Source: Hypsibius dujardini (lineage: Eukaryota; Tardigrada; Eutardigrada; Parachela; Hypsibiidae). From it: a stretch of DNA of 64,000 nucleotides. Made by a program: the position numbers and the translations under genes. The DNA is taken from assembly GCA_001579985.1 (NCBI GenBank), contig LRSR01014029.1:1-64000 (forward strand), read 5' to 3'. The notes under the pieces were generated by a model, which worked only from the letters and a program-made list of their open reading frames with translations, did not search any database and was not told the origin of the DNA. The first letter of the stretch is position 1. Every line of letters begins with the position of its first letter. This document shows positions 11,820-24,700 of this stretch, in pieces.

Positions 11820-14800
11820 TTAATTTAAAAGAACGATCATCGCTAATACTGAGCATAACAAAGTAGCAGCCGATGTAACAGTTGTGTCCGAAGCCCCTGA
11901 TCCTTGGGTTGTTGCCACATTTTGCCCTGGCTGTGTCGGTGCGCCAGTGCTCATTTCAACTGTAGCATCTGTCCTCACAGTGGCGTCACTTCTGGACTGT
12001 GTCGGACTGGGTACCGCAGAAGTCGTCTCCGTGGTCGGCTCACCATCCACATAAAACCTTGCCATCAATTCCGCATCCGCGCTGTTCCCCACAAACACCT
12101 AGAGTTATAAGAATGTTATCTCAAACTACCTCATGTCGTTTGACCTGTCAATGAGTTGGAAATGTATTGCTTTTATACACTCGATTTGCTTTAAGAAGGT
12201 TGCCTGAAGAATAAGTGTTCCACATTTTCTTTTAGCAATACGAAATTATATATTAACATCTAGCATAATTGAAATTAATTTCCTATCACTTGCACCAACA
12301 AATTAATTGCTTAAATCAAGTACAAACAAAATAAAGTGAAGCTCGAGAAAATCAGTTGGAGTTTTTCGTTTGTGGTTTAATTTGCTCTGATTATTCGTTA
12401 TTTATATTTGCTGTCTCATATATATACTTGTTATAAATATATATTTATTTATTCATTTACTTAAACTGTTTGATATTATCTTTACCTGAAATTCTCCTGC
12501 TTCAATCGTCATTTTCCAGGTCTCATCCAAGAAGCCCATATCCTCCGCCGTCACTGTAAATTCCACCGTCTGTTTTTCGTTCACTTTTAAGGCTAGCTTC
12601 CGGAAGGCTTTCAACTGTCGCACTGGACGGGTGATCCTTGACGCTACGTCTCGCAGATAAAGCTGAACCACTTCCTCTCCGTCCCGTGTACCGGTATTCT
12701 GCACCTGAACGGACACCTTCACACTCTCGCCGTTTTTCACCCGTTCCGCGCTGAGCTTCAGCTCGCTGAATTGGAAGGTTGTGTAGCTTAAACCGAAGCC
12801 GAAGGGGTAGAGCGGGCCGTTCTCGATGTCCATGTACTTGGAGGTGTAACGTTCGGCCATGATATAGGGACGTCCGGTGTTTTTGTAGTCGTGGTACAGG
12901 GGGATTTGTCCGACATTCCTGGGGAAGGTCATGGGCAGTTTTCCGCTGGGATTGACCGCCCCAAAGAGGACATCCGCCACGGCAGGCCCGCCCATCGTGC
13001 CTAACGAGGAGCAAAATACGAGATGAAATTGAGCAGATAGATGTTTATTTCAGTCTTGATCCTTGAATAAAATCACTAATTATTTATACATTATTATGCG
13101 TTCGAAAAATGCACTCGTATTTTTGTATCGTGTTAGATCGCAACACGCATTTCTTTTACAGTAATTTTCTTTATTGTAATTGTCATGCAAACTGCAGCCA
13201 TACACTTATTCAATTAACTTCCTGTTCTACCATAAAGTGCTTTCACATTTTTCCCCCGAGACAACATGAATCATGTTCTTTGACTTTGCTGGACAGTGTT
13301 GCTTTAATTCTAACCGTTTTTAGTGACAATATTGTTAAATTGAAGGTATTAACGCTTAACAAGTGGTTTCTGTTGTTGACTAGTGGTGATTAGGTGCTGC
13401 GTATAATTATTGTCAAAACTGAAACTTCTGGTTCCAGCAATGGTTTTCCCAACTCTCATCCCTCCCTATCAAGTCTAAAAGAAGTCACAAAGCAAATGGA
13501 GTCGAGTAGCAATTCCTGATTTTCAATTAAATTATTAATCATTTATTTGAAGACAAAAAGTATATTTGGCCTATTTCAAACCACCTTCAAGTTAATCCAA
13601 ACAACATTAACACTAGGACAGGTAGAGTGAGTCGCTGCACACTTGTGAAATTGTGACAATCCGAGTATTTGTATTCCTCAAAAATAGTTTCGACATTTTT
13701 TGCTCGAGAAATTCGTCAATCCCCATCACACACCATCAGTCCAAATACTTACCAGAATGCCACGTGACCAGGATTGCTGGCGCATGCATAGCCAACCAGT
13801 CGATGGTTAAAGGTCGCCCGTTCTTTAAGACAATCACGTACGGTTTCCCCGTCTCCGCGATGGCCTTCACCAGGTCGAGCTGGCGACCCGACAGGTCGAT
13901 ATTTGACAAGGAAGCCGCCTCCCCGGAAACCTCTCGGACCTCGCCGACTACGATGACGGCAATATCTGCTGTTCCAACCGCGGTGACTGCTGCTGCGAAA
14001 TCCTTGTCGGAAGTGCAGGATGACTCGCAACCTTTACTGAAGGTCACGCGGACAGGGTTCGCTGGGTTCGCCGACGCAACGTAGTCCCGAAGGCCTTGCA
14101 GGATGGTGATGGAGTCCTCCGCTCGGGCGTCTCCGGCCCACCAGTCGAGGGTGTTAGGTTTATCGTCCGCTAGCGAACCAATCACAACGAGTTCTCTGAT
14201 CTTAGTGAGGTCGATGGGAAGGATTTGATTCGCGTTTTTCAAGAGGACAAACGATTTCGCGGCAAGCTCTCGTGCAGCTTGGAGGAACTCGGGCTTCTTA
14301 ATGGTTTGTTGTTCCAACTCCTCCGACGCAAAGGGGAAGGGTTCCGCGAACAGACCTAAAGATGATACAAAATATTTTGAATTAGCTCATTTTGATATGG
14401 ACGTAATATTTGATATTTAATATATTTGGTTTACTTTAATATGATTAAATTAAGAATTTATTTGTATTGTAATAATATTGACTAGTTCTATGGTAGTTAC
14501 CAGCACACTGATTACAGCATTTCAAAAACTATCTCACAGTGTAGCCGAAAGCAATAACTTATCTAGAGGAGTATAGGTAAAATTTTAAAGTTTATTACCG
14601 GTATAGAAAAATCATTTCAGAATAACTGGTTTTTAATAGGGATATTTTAATTTCGGAACATCATATGAAACAAACATAAGGTCAGACAAATTTCAGTTTA
14701 ATTTGACTTGAAACACAGTATACCTTGGTCCTTTTACTTGGTTAATATTTCATATTATAATTTATTAATGGCGTCCGTGAACGTACCCAGTCGGAACTTG

Positions 14801-16395
14801 ATGCGTAGGACGTGGCGAACGGCGGTGTCGATTGTTGCCAGCGTAACTTTCCCAGTCTCGACGAGCCTGGCTGCGCTATCAACGTACGTTCGACTCAGCA
14901 TTTCCATGTCGGTGCCGCCGTTGAGGCCGTACATGGCCGCCTCGCTGCCGTCGGCGGCCATGCCGTGGTTGATGAGTTCCTGAACAGCGTTGTAGTCGCT
15001 GATGACCAGCCCGTCGAATTTCCATTCTTCGCGGAGGATTTGGCGGAGGAGGAATTGGTTGGCAGTGGCGGGCACGCCATTGAGGTCGTTGAAGGCCGTC
15101 ATGAAGGAGCCGACACCGGCTTCAACGGAAGCCTTGAAGGGTGGGAGGTAGTGTTCGCGAAGTCTTCGTTCGCTCATGTCGACCTGAAAATTAAACGGAT
15201 GTTTTGGCTTCCATTTCAAACATTAACAATTTGCGTAAAAACGTGTGTCTGTGTCTGTGTCTGTGTCTGTGTCTGTGTCTGTGTCTGTGTCTGTGTCTGT
15301 GTCTGTGTCTGTGTCTGTGTCTGTGTTTATATAGGTGTCAGTGGATGTGTCTATGACTGACGCAAAATATGAATCGTAAAATCTTACCGTATTATAGTCA
15401 CGACCGCCTTCTGCCGCTCCATACCCAACGAAATGCTTCGCACAGGCCAAAACCTTATCTTTCTGACTATAATCCGTGCCCTGAAATCCCCGAATCCGCG
15501 CCTTGGCCATCTCAATCCCCAAATGAACGTCTTCACCCGAGCCCTCCATCACACGACCCCATCGTGGATCACGCATCACATCCACCATAGGTGCAAACGT
15601 CCAATGGAGACCCGCACTGGCAGCTTCCGCAGCTGCGATTGCAGAAGCTCTTTCAACGGCTTCCAGATCCCAACTAGCTGTTTCGCCCAATGGGATCGGG
15701 AAGAGGGTTCGGTAGCCGTGAATGACGTCAAACCCGAGAAGGATGGGAATCTTTAGCCGCGACTGCATTGTCGCATTGTGAAGCTCGTTGACCATGCGGG
15801 CTCCGCGGACATTCAATGTGGATCCAAGGAGGCCCTTCTGAGCCAGTTCAATGTGTTCCGGTCGGTACTCGCCAGTGGTTAAACCGTCCAGCTGCAGCAG
15901 TTGGCCGAGCTTCTCTGCCATGGTCATATTGGCGAGCAAATCGTTGATCCTGTTTTCGATTTCCGCCTCTGTGAGCTTCGGGCTCGAACCACTGAAAATA
16001 AGTCCAATTTCTGCTTATTTACATCTCTCCACTAGTTCCCTCGTGGTTATGGTTATGCGACAACATGTTAAGAATTTTAATTAAATTAAGCTAAACTAAA
16101 AACTAAACATCAAAATATAATGAAATTAAAAGTGAAAAATAAAGTATAATTAAATTAAATAATGAATAAAATAAATTGTTTTTAAATTAAACTAAATTAA
16201 TTATGCCTAAAATAACACGTCTGCTATTCCACATGTTAAACTATGTGTTTAAAATAAATGAACCAATATTGTACAATTACATTCACCTAGTGTCTCCGGT
16301 AAAATGGAGAATTATCAACGGACCTACCCGGCTTGAGCCTGACATCCTACTCCCAGCGCGACCAAGACAATTGCAACCGCTACGTAGGTTCGCAT
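11820..16395 (-). CDS. GH3 beta-glucosidase (BglX type), secreted, GPI-type tail
   Basis: Six exons on the minus strand: 16395-16328, 15991-15388, 15183-14787, 14355-13753, 13000-12486, 12098-11820. All junctions are GT-AG and all phases agree, giving about 821 residues. Order: signal peptide (MRTYVAVAIVLVALG), GH3 N-terminal barrel with DVIHGYRT, KHFVGYG and the nucleophile motif VISDYNAV (Asp near residue 287), GH3 C-terminal domain with LLKN and the acid/base region VSGEAASL (Glu near 502), then a fibronectin-III-like domain (PLYPFGFGLSYTTF). The last exon adds a Ser/Thr-rich stretch and a hydrophobic end (LLCSVLAMIVLLN), which suggests a GPI anchor. Enzymes of this type release glucose from beta-glucosides outside the cell. 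The closest look is to bacterial BglX proteins. It is head-to-head with a GH144-type gene. Substrate preference cannot be read from sequence alone. Confidence 0.93.
15243..15345 (+). repeat. GTGTCT hexamer microsatellite in a GH3 intron
   Basis: About fourteen tandem GTGTCT units within the intron between GH3 exons 15991-15388 and 15183-14787. It is read through only by spurious frames. Confidence 0.9.
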
Positions 16396-16659
16396 ATTGC
16401 GCCTACTTGAGAGGTCACCGCTCAAAAAAAAAATTGCTCCAGTATTAGGAATCTACTTGTCCGCAACTGCTCTTCACGAAATGCTAAAAGTTGTACAGAA
16501 ACAAATTTATATTTCATCTGACACCACCTCCCTGGTGATATTCCTATATATGGTTCCTTCTTCTAGAAGGGACAGGAACTTAACGCGCATACCTAGCGCT
16601 TATCTATCATGCTTCGTAATTGCCTGCACAAAAAAAGTGTCGACGTGTAATCACAGTTG

Positions 16660-16792
16660 AATGATTTGCGATGCGACATTGATCCTAAACCGTGACAATT
16701 GATTGGGGGCGTGTTAGGTGCTGAGTGATTTACGATGCAACATTGACCCCTAAAATGTGACAACTGATTAGGGGTGTGCTAGGTGCTGAACA
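16660..16792 (+). repeat. Two-copy tandem repeat, about 65-bp unit
   Basis: Two adjacent diverged copies. Each runs from TGATTT(G/A)CGATGC through ACATTGA and GTGACAA(T/C)TGATT to a GTG(T/C)TAGGTGCTGA end. It lies upstream of the GH3 start codon. Function unknown. Confidence 0.75.
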
Positions 16793-17439
16793 ATTGACAC
16801 CACACAGTACAATATAATTGCAATCGACATGTTTTATTGGGGAATCCGTATTAAATGATCTGTAGGTTTACAAAAAGACGGATAAGTTGTCGTCGAATTC
16901 TGGAAATCTGAAGAGTGCATCGAGGGGGAAGTGAAATCGACCTCACGATAACATTCTTGCAGACTTATCTCCGAGCCAACAGCGGAGGCGTAAATAACAA
17001 TGAAATATGAAGGGTGTTATGCAATTGAATGATACGGCTTAATGAGCGTACAGTCTGCCCACAAACTGAGATCGCAATTGTGGAAGGACCAAAGGGTATC
17101 GTTGCATTCCTGTTAATAAGTGTTATCAAGTAATAATTAAGTAAGTAATAAGTGGCGCCACAAATAGCCGTGGAAGTTACTCTCTCAAATTCAAGAGACT
17201 CCTCCATTTCAAATCAAGCCGGCTGGAGTTACATAGTTTGCAGGGCCGGGCTAGGAGCAGGGGGAGAGCAGTTATATTGGGCTGAAAAGTATGCATAAAA
17301 GCGGAAGGCCAAAATTACAGGCTTTCGACCCAATGTTAAGTTTTTAAGCACTGCAATCTGGTTTTTGCAGTTTTGAGTACTACCTCATTGCCGCCGATAC
17401 CTTATACTATGATCGCTTTTTTGGCTTGGAGACCAGGTA

Positions 17440-17830
17440 CATTTTAGAGCGGGAAAGAAGTCAGGGGTGTTGAGACGTCGGCCTCTTCAATGGTGGATTG
17501 ACTTTTGGGATGAATTGCTTCCAATCCAATTGACTATAGCCCCCCCCCTCCCCCTACCACGAAGNCCCTCCCCCTCCCCTTTTTGTTCCCCTGTTGCTTT
17601 TACCAGTGCTGACCAAGATCCCTCTGAGTCATGATAACAATTTTATTCAATTTGGAAAGCCCAATTGTTCCTCAATGAATCATGTAAAAACCCCGAGATG
17701 TGAATATTGTTCGAATAAATGGCGTGGCGATAACCATGTTTACTATGAAGAAACAATAAGGATTCTAACATAAACATTCCTAATTTTATCGAGTCAAAGG
17801 ACATTAACTAACATCGGGGAGGTGACAAAT
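17440..17830. mobile_element. C-rich dispersed repeat, diverged copy (partner at 3.8-4.3 kb)
   Basis: The C-rich left part (17540-17580) and G-rich right part (17830-17845) form loose inverted arms. Internal pieces (ACCAGTGCTGACCA..TCCCT, TTTGGAAAGCCCA, CATGTAAAAACCCC) match 3860-3965. It contains the only ambiguous base of the window (17565), so the poly-C tract length is doubtful. Non-coding. Confidence 0.45.
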
Positions 17831-18561
17831 AGGGGGAGGGGGAAGGATTGTAACCTGCCCTTATACACCCACCTTAATCTGCCAATGACTTTGGCGTTCA
17901 CTACAGTAAGCATGACATTTGCGCCGTCCCGCGTGCAAAATGTTAACTTGTTGCCGCCTCGGTGCCGCACGGTTCCGCTCCGCTCCGCACCGTTCCGCTC
18001 CGCTTCTAAGAAAGTTGTCGATTTTCGTTAATATTTCAGATGTGATCTATTGTTTATAGTTACGAAGCTTCAAAAGAGCTAAATAAAATAATAGCTTTGT
18101 GCCTTTTGCGGGTATACAGTTATTCGATACAGTTTTACTGCCTATTTCGTTAGTTTCGGACTCTCAGTCATACAAACAGCGGTCAGTTTTGCCGCGCCGC
18201 GCCGCGCCTCCCGCAAATCTCAATCCGTGCCGCAGCTTGTCGCTTGTGGTTTAGGAATTTTCGGATGCCGCATCATGCCGCGCCGCGTAAAAATGTGGGG
18301 TATTTTTGCGCTGCCGCGTCGGAAAAGTCACGCGGTGTCATGCTTTACACTACAGGCGCCACTGCTGCTGCATTAGGGCAACATGCTGTCGTGTCTCTGT
18401 CATTGTAAGCAACGCAGTACTTTCCCCGATAACGTTTCGGAAGGTTAGTGTATCGAGAAGTGGAAAATCTTTAACCAACAATTCACGAAAGCAGGTGCAT
18501 GTATTCGCTGATGAAACTCGCTCCTCCGCATTGTCTGATATCCTGGGAACTTTGGTAAAAA

Positions 18562-21508
18562 ATGGGTTTCCCGAAGTTCTGTGTGATATCACTGATTCTA
18601 CTCTCTGTTGTCATACTACAAACGGCGGGAGCTACTCTCACTACAACCGACCACGAATTCCTCGAAGACCTCGAGAAGCGAGCATTCCAGTTCTTCTGGG
18701 AGCACTCCAACAACGGCACCGGCTTGACGCTTGATCGAACGCGAACCACTGGAGAAGCAGCAGCCCCTGGTACTCACAACCACAATATTGCTAGCATCGC
18801 AGCTTCCGGCTTTGCCTTAGTCTCATATTGCATTGCTTCCAACCGCAACTGGGCACAGAAAAATGAGCTGTTAACTCGCACGAGAAACACCCTCGATTTT
18901 TTCGCCCATCGAGCGCCTCACAAAGAGGGATGGTTCTACCATTGGATGGACGCGGAGACCGGCGTACGGCGGTGAGACAAATGATTAGTACAAACCAAAA
19001 TATTTTAAAAAGAAAGATATCAAAATGGGTTAATAAACTCTGAAAGAAATAGGCTTGACGAATGAGCTAAAGAATTTATTTTTAAATTATGAACTTCACT
19101 AGCTTTCTTTTGGCGACAAATTTCTGACGTTTAGTTTATTAATCCTTACAACAGTTGAAGTAAAGTTTCAGTTAGAAAATAAATAAAGTGGGGAATAAAA
19201 ATTAATTTATTAGTTTTATTCAAGGTGAAGATAAATAGATCTTGCTAACCAACTTTTGCCAACCTTAGGTGGAATTCTGAAATTTCATCTATCGACACGG
19301 CACTCCTTCTCGGCGGAGTCCTGACCGTTAAACAGTGTTTCAAGGAGAACGAAGAAATTGTCCGAATGGCCACCGCGATTTACGAGCGAGTGGACTTCCG
19401 CTGGATGCTGAACGGCGACGCGAATTACCTCTCTCATGGCTGGACGGATGAAAACAATTTTCTCGCGTCACGTTGGACTGATTACAGCGAGCAAACGATG
19501 CTCAACCTTCTCGCCATCGCCTCGCCGACGTTTAACATTAGTTGGACCACGTGGTACGCCCTCAAACGCGACTACCGAACCTACAAAAACCACCGATACA
19601 TTTCCGGTAAACTAGTGGGGATTTCTATAGAAGTTAACAAACGAAAAATTACCCGGGTTTCATTAGCCAAGCAGGGGAACGCGAAAGTACGAAAATCAGA
19701 GTAAACATCACTAATAAGTTGCCATACTTATTATTATGAGGTAAAATCTGTTCTGACGCAATTTACGCTCATTCATTATCAGCATCGGCAAATTTGGCAC
19801 ATTCTGCTCCGTCACTAGTGAGCACGTGCCATTATTAAGTTATTCATTATTTTTCGTCATAGGCAAAAACTTATGATTAAATCGTAATTATTATTAAATC
19901 GTTGTATATTATTATCATCATCATTACCATTATTTTTCAGTACTAGTTTTGTCATTGGTCATTATTTTAAGTTACATTGTTTTCGTCATTAATTTTTTTT
20001 GTCAGTAACTTGTTATTCTTTAGTAGTTTTATTAGTTGTTGTTTTTCCTCATTAGTTGTTTTTATCGTCATTAGTGTTCACTTTTTTCGTCATTTGTAAT
20101 TATTCTTCGTTATCTTTTTTACATTGGTTTTTGGTCAATCCTTCATATTACATCATTTTGCAAGTCCATCATCCTGGTCATTTTAGTCGAAAGCTAGTCG
20201 ATGTTTTTCTCTCTGATACAATGCTCGGCACTTCGGTATATTTTTTTTAACTTTAACTTCCCTTTTTTTTATTTAAAAGAGGGAAGACCTGGATTTTCCT
20301 AAACTACTCGCCAAATACATTATAGACAATTCATACGAAAACTATCATCTGTTTTCATATTTCAGCGGTGCCTCCGCTGTTCATCCACCAGTACTCGCAC
20401 GCCTTCTTCGACTACCGCGGAAAACGCGAAACCTTCAGCAACTTCAGTGTCGACTACTTTGAGAACTCGGTCGTGGCGACCCGCGTGCAGCAAGAGTTCT
20501 TCGCGGAGGAGCTTAGCGGGAAGTGGCCGCACTACAGTGCGAACCTGTGGGGACTGACGGCGTCCGACAGTGCGGACGGGTACAAGGCATGGGGTGCCCC
20601 ACCGGAGGACCCGACGACGGACGGAACGGTTGTGCCGTGTGCTGCTGGCGGGTCGCTCATGTTCGCGCCAGAGATAACGTTACCGACGCTCCGGAGTATG
20701 AAGGAGAAGTATCCGCATACCTATGGGAGGTATGGATTCGCAGACGCCTTCAACCCAGCGACAAACTGGACCAACAGCGACGTGCTAGGCATTGATGTAG
20801 GGATTACACTGTTGAGCGCGGAGAACTTGCGAACAGGGAAGGTTTGGGCGTGGTTCATGGCTAATCCGGAAGCCCAAGAAGCCCTTCGTCGCGTGCATCT
20901 GTTGGGTAAGTGTTAAGGTATCATGGTAAATTAGCACTCGAGGTGGCCGACCCAAACTTAAGGCCCCTTGCTCCTTACGTCAAGCAGTAGGGTAAGAAAT
21001 TAACCTTAAGAGAGGCCACACCCCTTGTGTCCTTACGTTTACGCTTACGTTACGCTTACGCCGGCTGCTTATTATTTCTATGGAAATAGTTCATACTAAA
21101 ACCACAAAATTGAGACAAAATGACTAGAGCAACTACCCACGCTGACAAGATCAGTATGACTGTTGATGGCTGAGAGTTAATTCAACGCTGCATAAGCAGT
21201 TATTACATACAGGATTGGTTGGGTAACAATTGGAGGCTTTCCCACCTCCTAGATAAGCGTAGATCTGATTAAAGGAATTAGCGAGACCCATAAGCCAGCT
21301 TTGAAACCCCTTACTAACTGACCGCTTGATTTACCGGTACGCAGATGTGGCCACGTCGACAAGCAGCATCATGGCTTCGACTAACGTGCCTCCAACGGTT
21401 CCGCCGAATTTGGATACAACTGTCACTCAAACTTCCTCGTCGGTGCTAACGAAGTCCTCCGTGCTTCTATGGCTTTTCATTCTCTCCGCCATCCATCGTA
21501 CAATGTAG
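18562..21508 (+). CDS. GH144 / glycoamylase-domain glucanase, secreted, GPI-type tail
   Basis: Four exons: 18562-18971, 19269-19606, 20366-20905, 21345-21508. Junctions are GT-AG with matching phases, giving about 483 residues. After a signal peptide (VISLILLSVVILQ) comes a full-length Pfam Glycoamylase/GH144-like alpha-toroid. Motifs in order: FFWEHSNNGTGL, HNHNIASIAASGFAL, EISSIDTALLLGGVLT, HGWTDENNF, RWTDYSEQTMLNLLAIASP, HQYSHAFFDYRG, DYFENS, LWGLTASDSADGYKAWGAPP, DGTVVPCAAGGSLMF, YGFADAFN and GIDVG. GH144 enzymes hydrolyse beta-1,2-glucan. The conserved Glu in the YSE motif is where the family's active site lies. The last exon is Ser/Thr-rich and ends hydrophobic (SVLLWLFILS), fitting a GPI anchor. 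It is divergent from the GH3 gene, the usual bacterial partner family. Within the fold I see no gap; exact substrate is inference. Confidence 0.92.
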
Positions 21509-21774
21509 CCAAAGTGTTTTATTTCCGCTATCCTTAATGAAGACATTGCCACAACAGTCGTGAGTACTGGCCCTTGAGAGGTCCGTAATTTTTCGTCTAT
21601 ATTATGTAGCCAATGAAATTATTAACAGCATAAAGGTTGCCGGATTGGCAGAATGTGACATTACGGAGTGCTTTAGCACGTTGAGTTGAGCCTTCTTGCA
21701 ATCCTAAACGGATGACGTTGAACTGGTGTTGGCCAATTTTTTGTTACGCTCTGAAAACGCATTAGATCAGTTAA

Positions 21775-24700
21775 TTATTCTGTTATTTTAAATATATGCT
21801 GCGATTTAGGCGAACCTCGCTTTGCTGTATTGGGTTTCATGTGATGAAGATACAAGTCTTTCAACTCCCGTCTCATTCCATAAACATGCACGGCAAAGAT
21901 ACCGAATCCCTGCGTTCCGCAAAATATGATAACGAGTACGTGAAGTGCCAGGCGGCCTTCAGTCGCTCCGTAAAACACGTTGAGGGTCAGTAGCAGCCAC
22001 GGTAATCCCAACAGGAAGAAGAGCGACATGCCCCGTCGAAGATCCGTCCAAATGTCCTCCTTATTCCTTGTCGAGCGAATAGCTGCTTTCCGGGCCATCC
22101 AAAGCTCTATAATTACAACCTTTTCACTGGCAAATTGTGAATTCTAAATCAACACGAGATCAATTCGAATTTAATTTAATTATAAGCAGTTAATCTAATT
22201 TTAAAAGGGCTAGTTTAGTCTGTTTTAAATCACTCTTTAAATTAGTCTACATAAACATACATCCCGGATAGTATTTCAGTGCTTCGGTACTTTTTTCATT
22301 GGAGTAGAATTATTGGCGGTACCTCTCATGATCAGCGCGAAAACGACCAGATTGGCCAGCAGCGTCAGGCAGATTGGGGCGATGAATGCTAAATAGAGGG
22401 ACGCTTGGTTGTGCAGCCAACAACTATAATGAACAAGAAACAATTTTTCTTTATTTGTAACCGATGGATTAGTTTCGGTAAAAAGTTATTGTTACTGACA
22501 CATTTCTGCCAGCGTAATATTCTGGATCCAGAAGCAGCACTATGCTAACCAGAACGACCGGAATTCCCCACGCAATGGCTGAGGCTTTCACTTGAAAATG
22601 CGTGATCTCAGTTGCCGGTGCAGCCGTCGCGAAGGCTTGATATAGCAGGTACCCCTCCACTCCGCCCCATAAAGATGTCACCAAGAAGAAGTAGTGGATA
22701 CAAGCACCAGCCGCTACGCAGCCAGCCCTTGGAGTGACCGCGTCAATTCCCGCCAAAAAGGTGACATAAGCCAGCAATAAGGCCACGCTTAGGTTGAGGA
22801 CCACAAACTCGTTTTTCGTTAGTGATCGTCGTCGAAACGGCGATGTGGTCAGCCTCCTTCACATCGGACGAAAGTAGAACACTTCAGCAAATCATCATTA
22901 TGTGTACGAGAAGTAATCAGAGGCGTGGTTTGACTACCAGGGGGTAGCACTCCTTCGTGGCGCCCCCTGAGGTTCCAACTGAGGGCGGAACCCGTGGCAC
23001 TGCCAATCGATCCAAATTTGTATGCTTCACAAAAATTGAGGTAAACCTTTTTTTAAAAATGTAAAAATGTTCATACTCAAAAGTGGTGTACGGGTCCATG
23101 CTAATAACTTTTTCAGTTGTTATGCGATTATATTCAACAATTTTAGTTTTGTGCAAAAATGAGCCCCGCACGGGGTAGAATAAATGTATAAACACACACA
23201 AATATATTTATTGCATATACGAAATTTACTTGATATTATTTACTTCAACTCAAATATACTTTTTGTTAAGAATAAAAGTTGTGATGTAATGGCAGTTTCA
23301 GCGGTCTAGACCCTGATGGATCTTCAGGGGCGCCCCCTCCAAAGGAATTGCTCGGGTTGCCACTCCCTTGTAGTCCAAACGTGACTCTGGAACTAATGGG
23401 ACTACTTACCAGATTATAAGTATGAGACCTATCGTAAGCAGCAGACCAATAATAGAGAGGGACAACGCGGCAGTAGTCAATGCGTCCAGAAACGGTGGCA
23501 ATGAAGCAGCTCCCTCCTCCGCCGCAAAGAAATCCACTAGGATGGCGAAGCTGGTTAGGTGATTACACTGGCAGGTTATGTGCCGACCAGTCTGGTTGGT
23601 AAGTGTGCAGCCATTGCTTTGCCACACCCCTTGGCCGTCGTCGGCGGTTGTGTTCCAGAAAACGCAGGTATGATTCTTGTCGGGGTTCTAAAAATAGTCA
23701 ATGTGATTACTGTGCATTGTGCCGGACATTTTCCGAGAAGGGCCAACTGATGCAGACGGATCAGCCTCTTTGGACTGTAATATGCAGTGCTTACGTAACT
23801 ATCCACTTGGGCTCGGAAGGTTATCGGATCTGGCAGGTTCATGATCGGCGGGCCAAACGATGCCCCAATTATCCACGATGCAATTCGGGGGTAGGCCAGG
23901 ATTGATTGGTTAAGGGTTGTGCTAGTTGAGATGTTGCTGGTATTATAAGGTGGAGCAACTTGTAATAACGCGACTTCGCGAAAGACAAGGTAATGCCCCC
24001 GTATACCAACAGTCGAAGCGACTGAAATTGTAAAAGTAAGCATTAAAATTATATATTGTGACCGCATGGTAAAGCTTACAATTATGAGTTACTGTAGTAT
24101 GGTGTATAATTAGGAATGACAAGGACTACAGTTAATCAGCTATTTCGTTCCTATAGTCGCCTAAAAGATTGCCGATAGAGATTTTCAGTTTAGGGTCTAT
24201 AAGTAACTAGAATTAGCTGCTTTAGTAAAAAATAGTCGACTAATTGAAGTTTTTGGAGTTTTTTGCATGTAATGCTTTTGTAACTAAAACTTTCAGTTTA
24301 GTTTCTTAGTCAACTAAAATAGTCTTAAGCTTATGCAATAGTCACTAAAGTATTTATCTCCTTTCTTTCAGTTTACCTTTAGTTTAGTTTAGTTTTGCCA
24401 TCTCTATGTACATTTCGCAAACTAAAGTAACCAAGGTCTTTAATGTCCTAGTATAACTGATTTTTACCTGTTTAAAAAAAACTTATCAATAAACACTTTC
24501 ATTGTACAATCTAAGTAGATTCGGCCGATCGAACTAGTACGCTTAGTACTAAATGTAAAAAGTAGAAGTTAAGCGACTAATCGTATATCTGGACATGGTT
24601 TCTTTAAGTAGTAATTATGAAAAAGTATAGCACTTTCTATCGCTAACAGGACAAACAGGCTTGAGAAACTTACGACTTTGCCTAAACAATCGTAGCATCA

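Larger units (their letters stand above)
16396..18561. promoter_or_regulatory. Shared intergenic region between GH3 and GH144 genes
   Basis: The 2.2 kb between the two divergent start codons must hold both promoters if the gene models are complete. It contains a two-copy tandem repeat (16660-16792), a poly-C/C-rich element with one undetermined base (n at 17565), a diverged copy of the 3.8-kb repeat (17440-17830) and GC-rich CCGCTCCGC/GCCGCGCC patches (17950-18010, 18190-18315). I find no clear TATA box for either gene and no coding exon. The regulatory role is inferred from position only. Confidence 0.4.

Noticed and set aside
11820-21508. Bacterial contamination as the source of the GH3 and GH144 genes
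   Set aside because: Both genes are interrupted by several phase-consistent GT-AG introns, one containing a GTGTCT microsatellite, and the GH144 last exon was duplicated with neighbouring animal genes.
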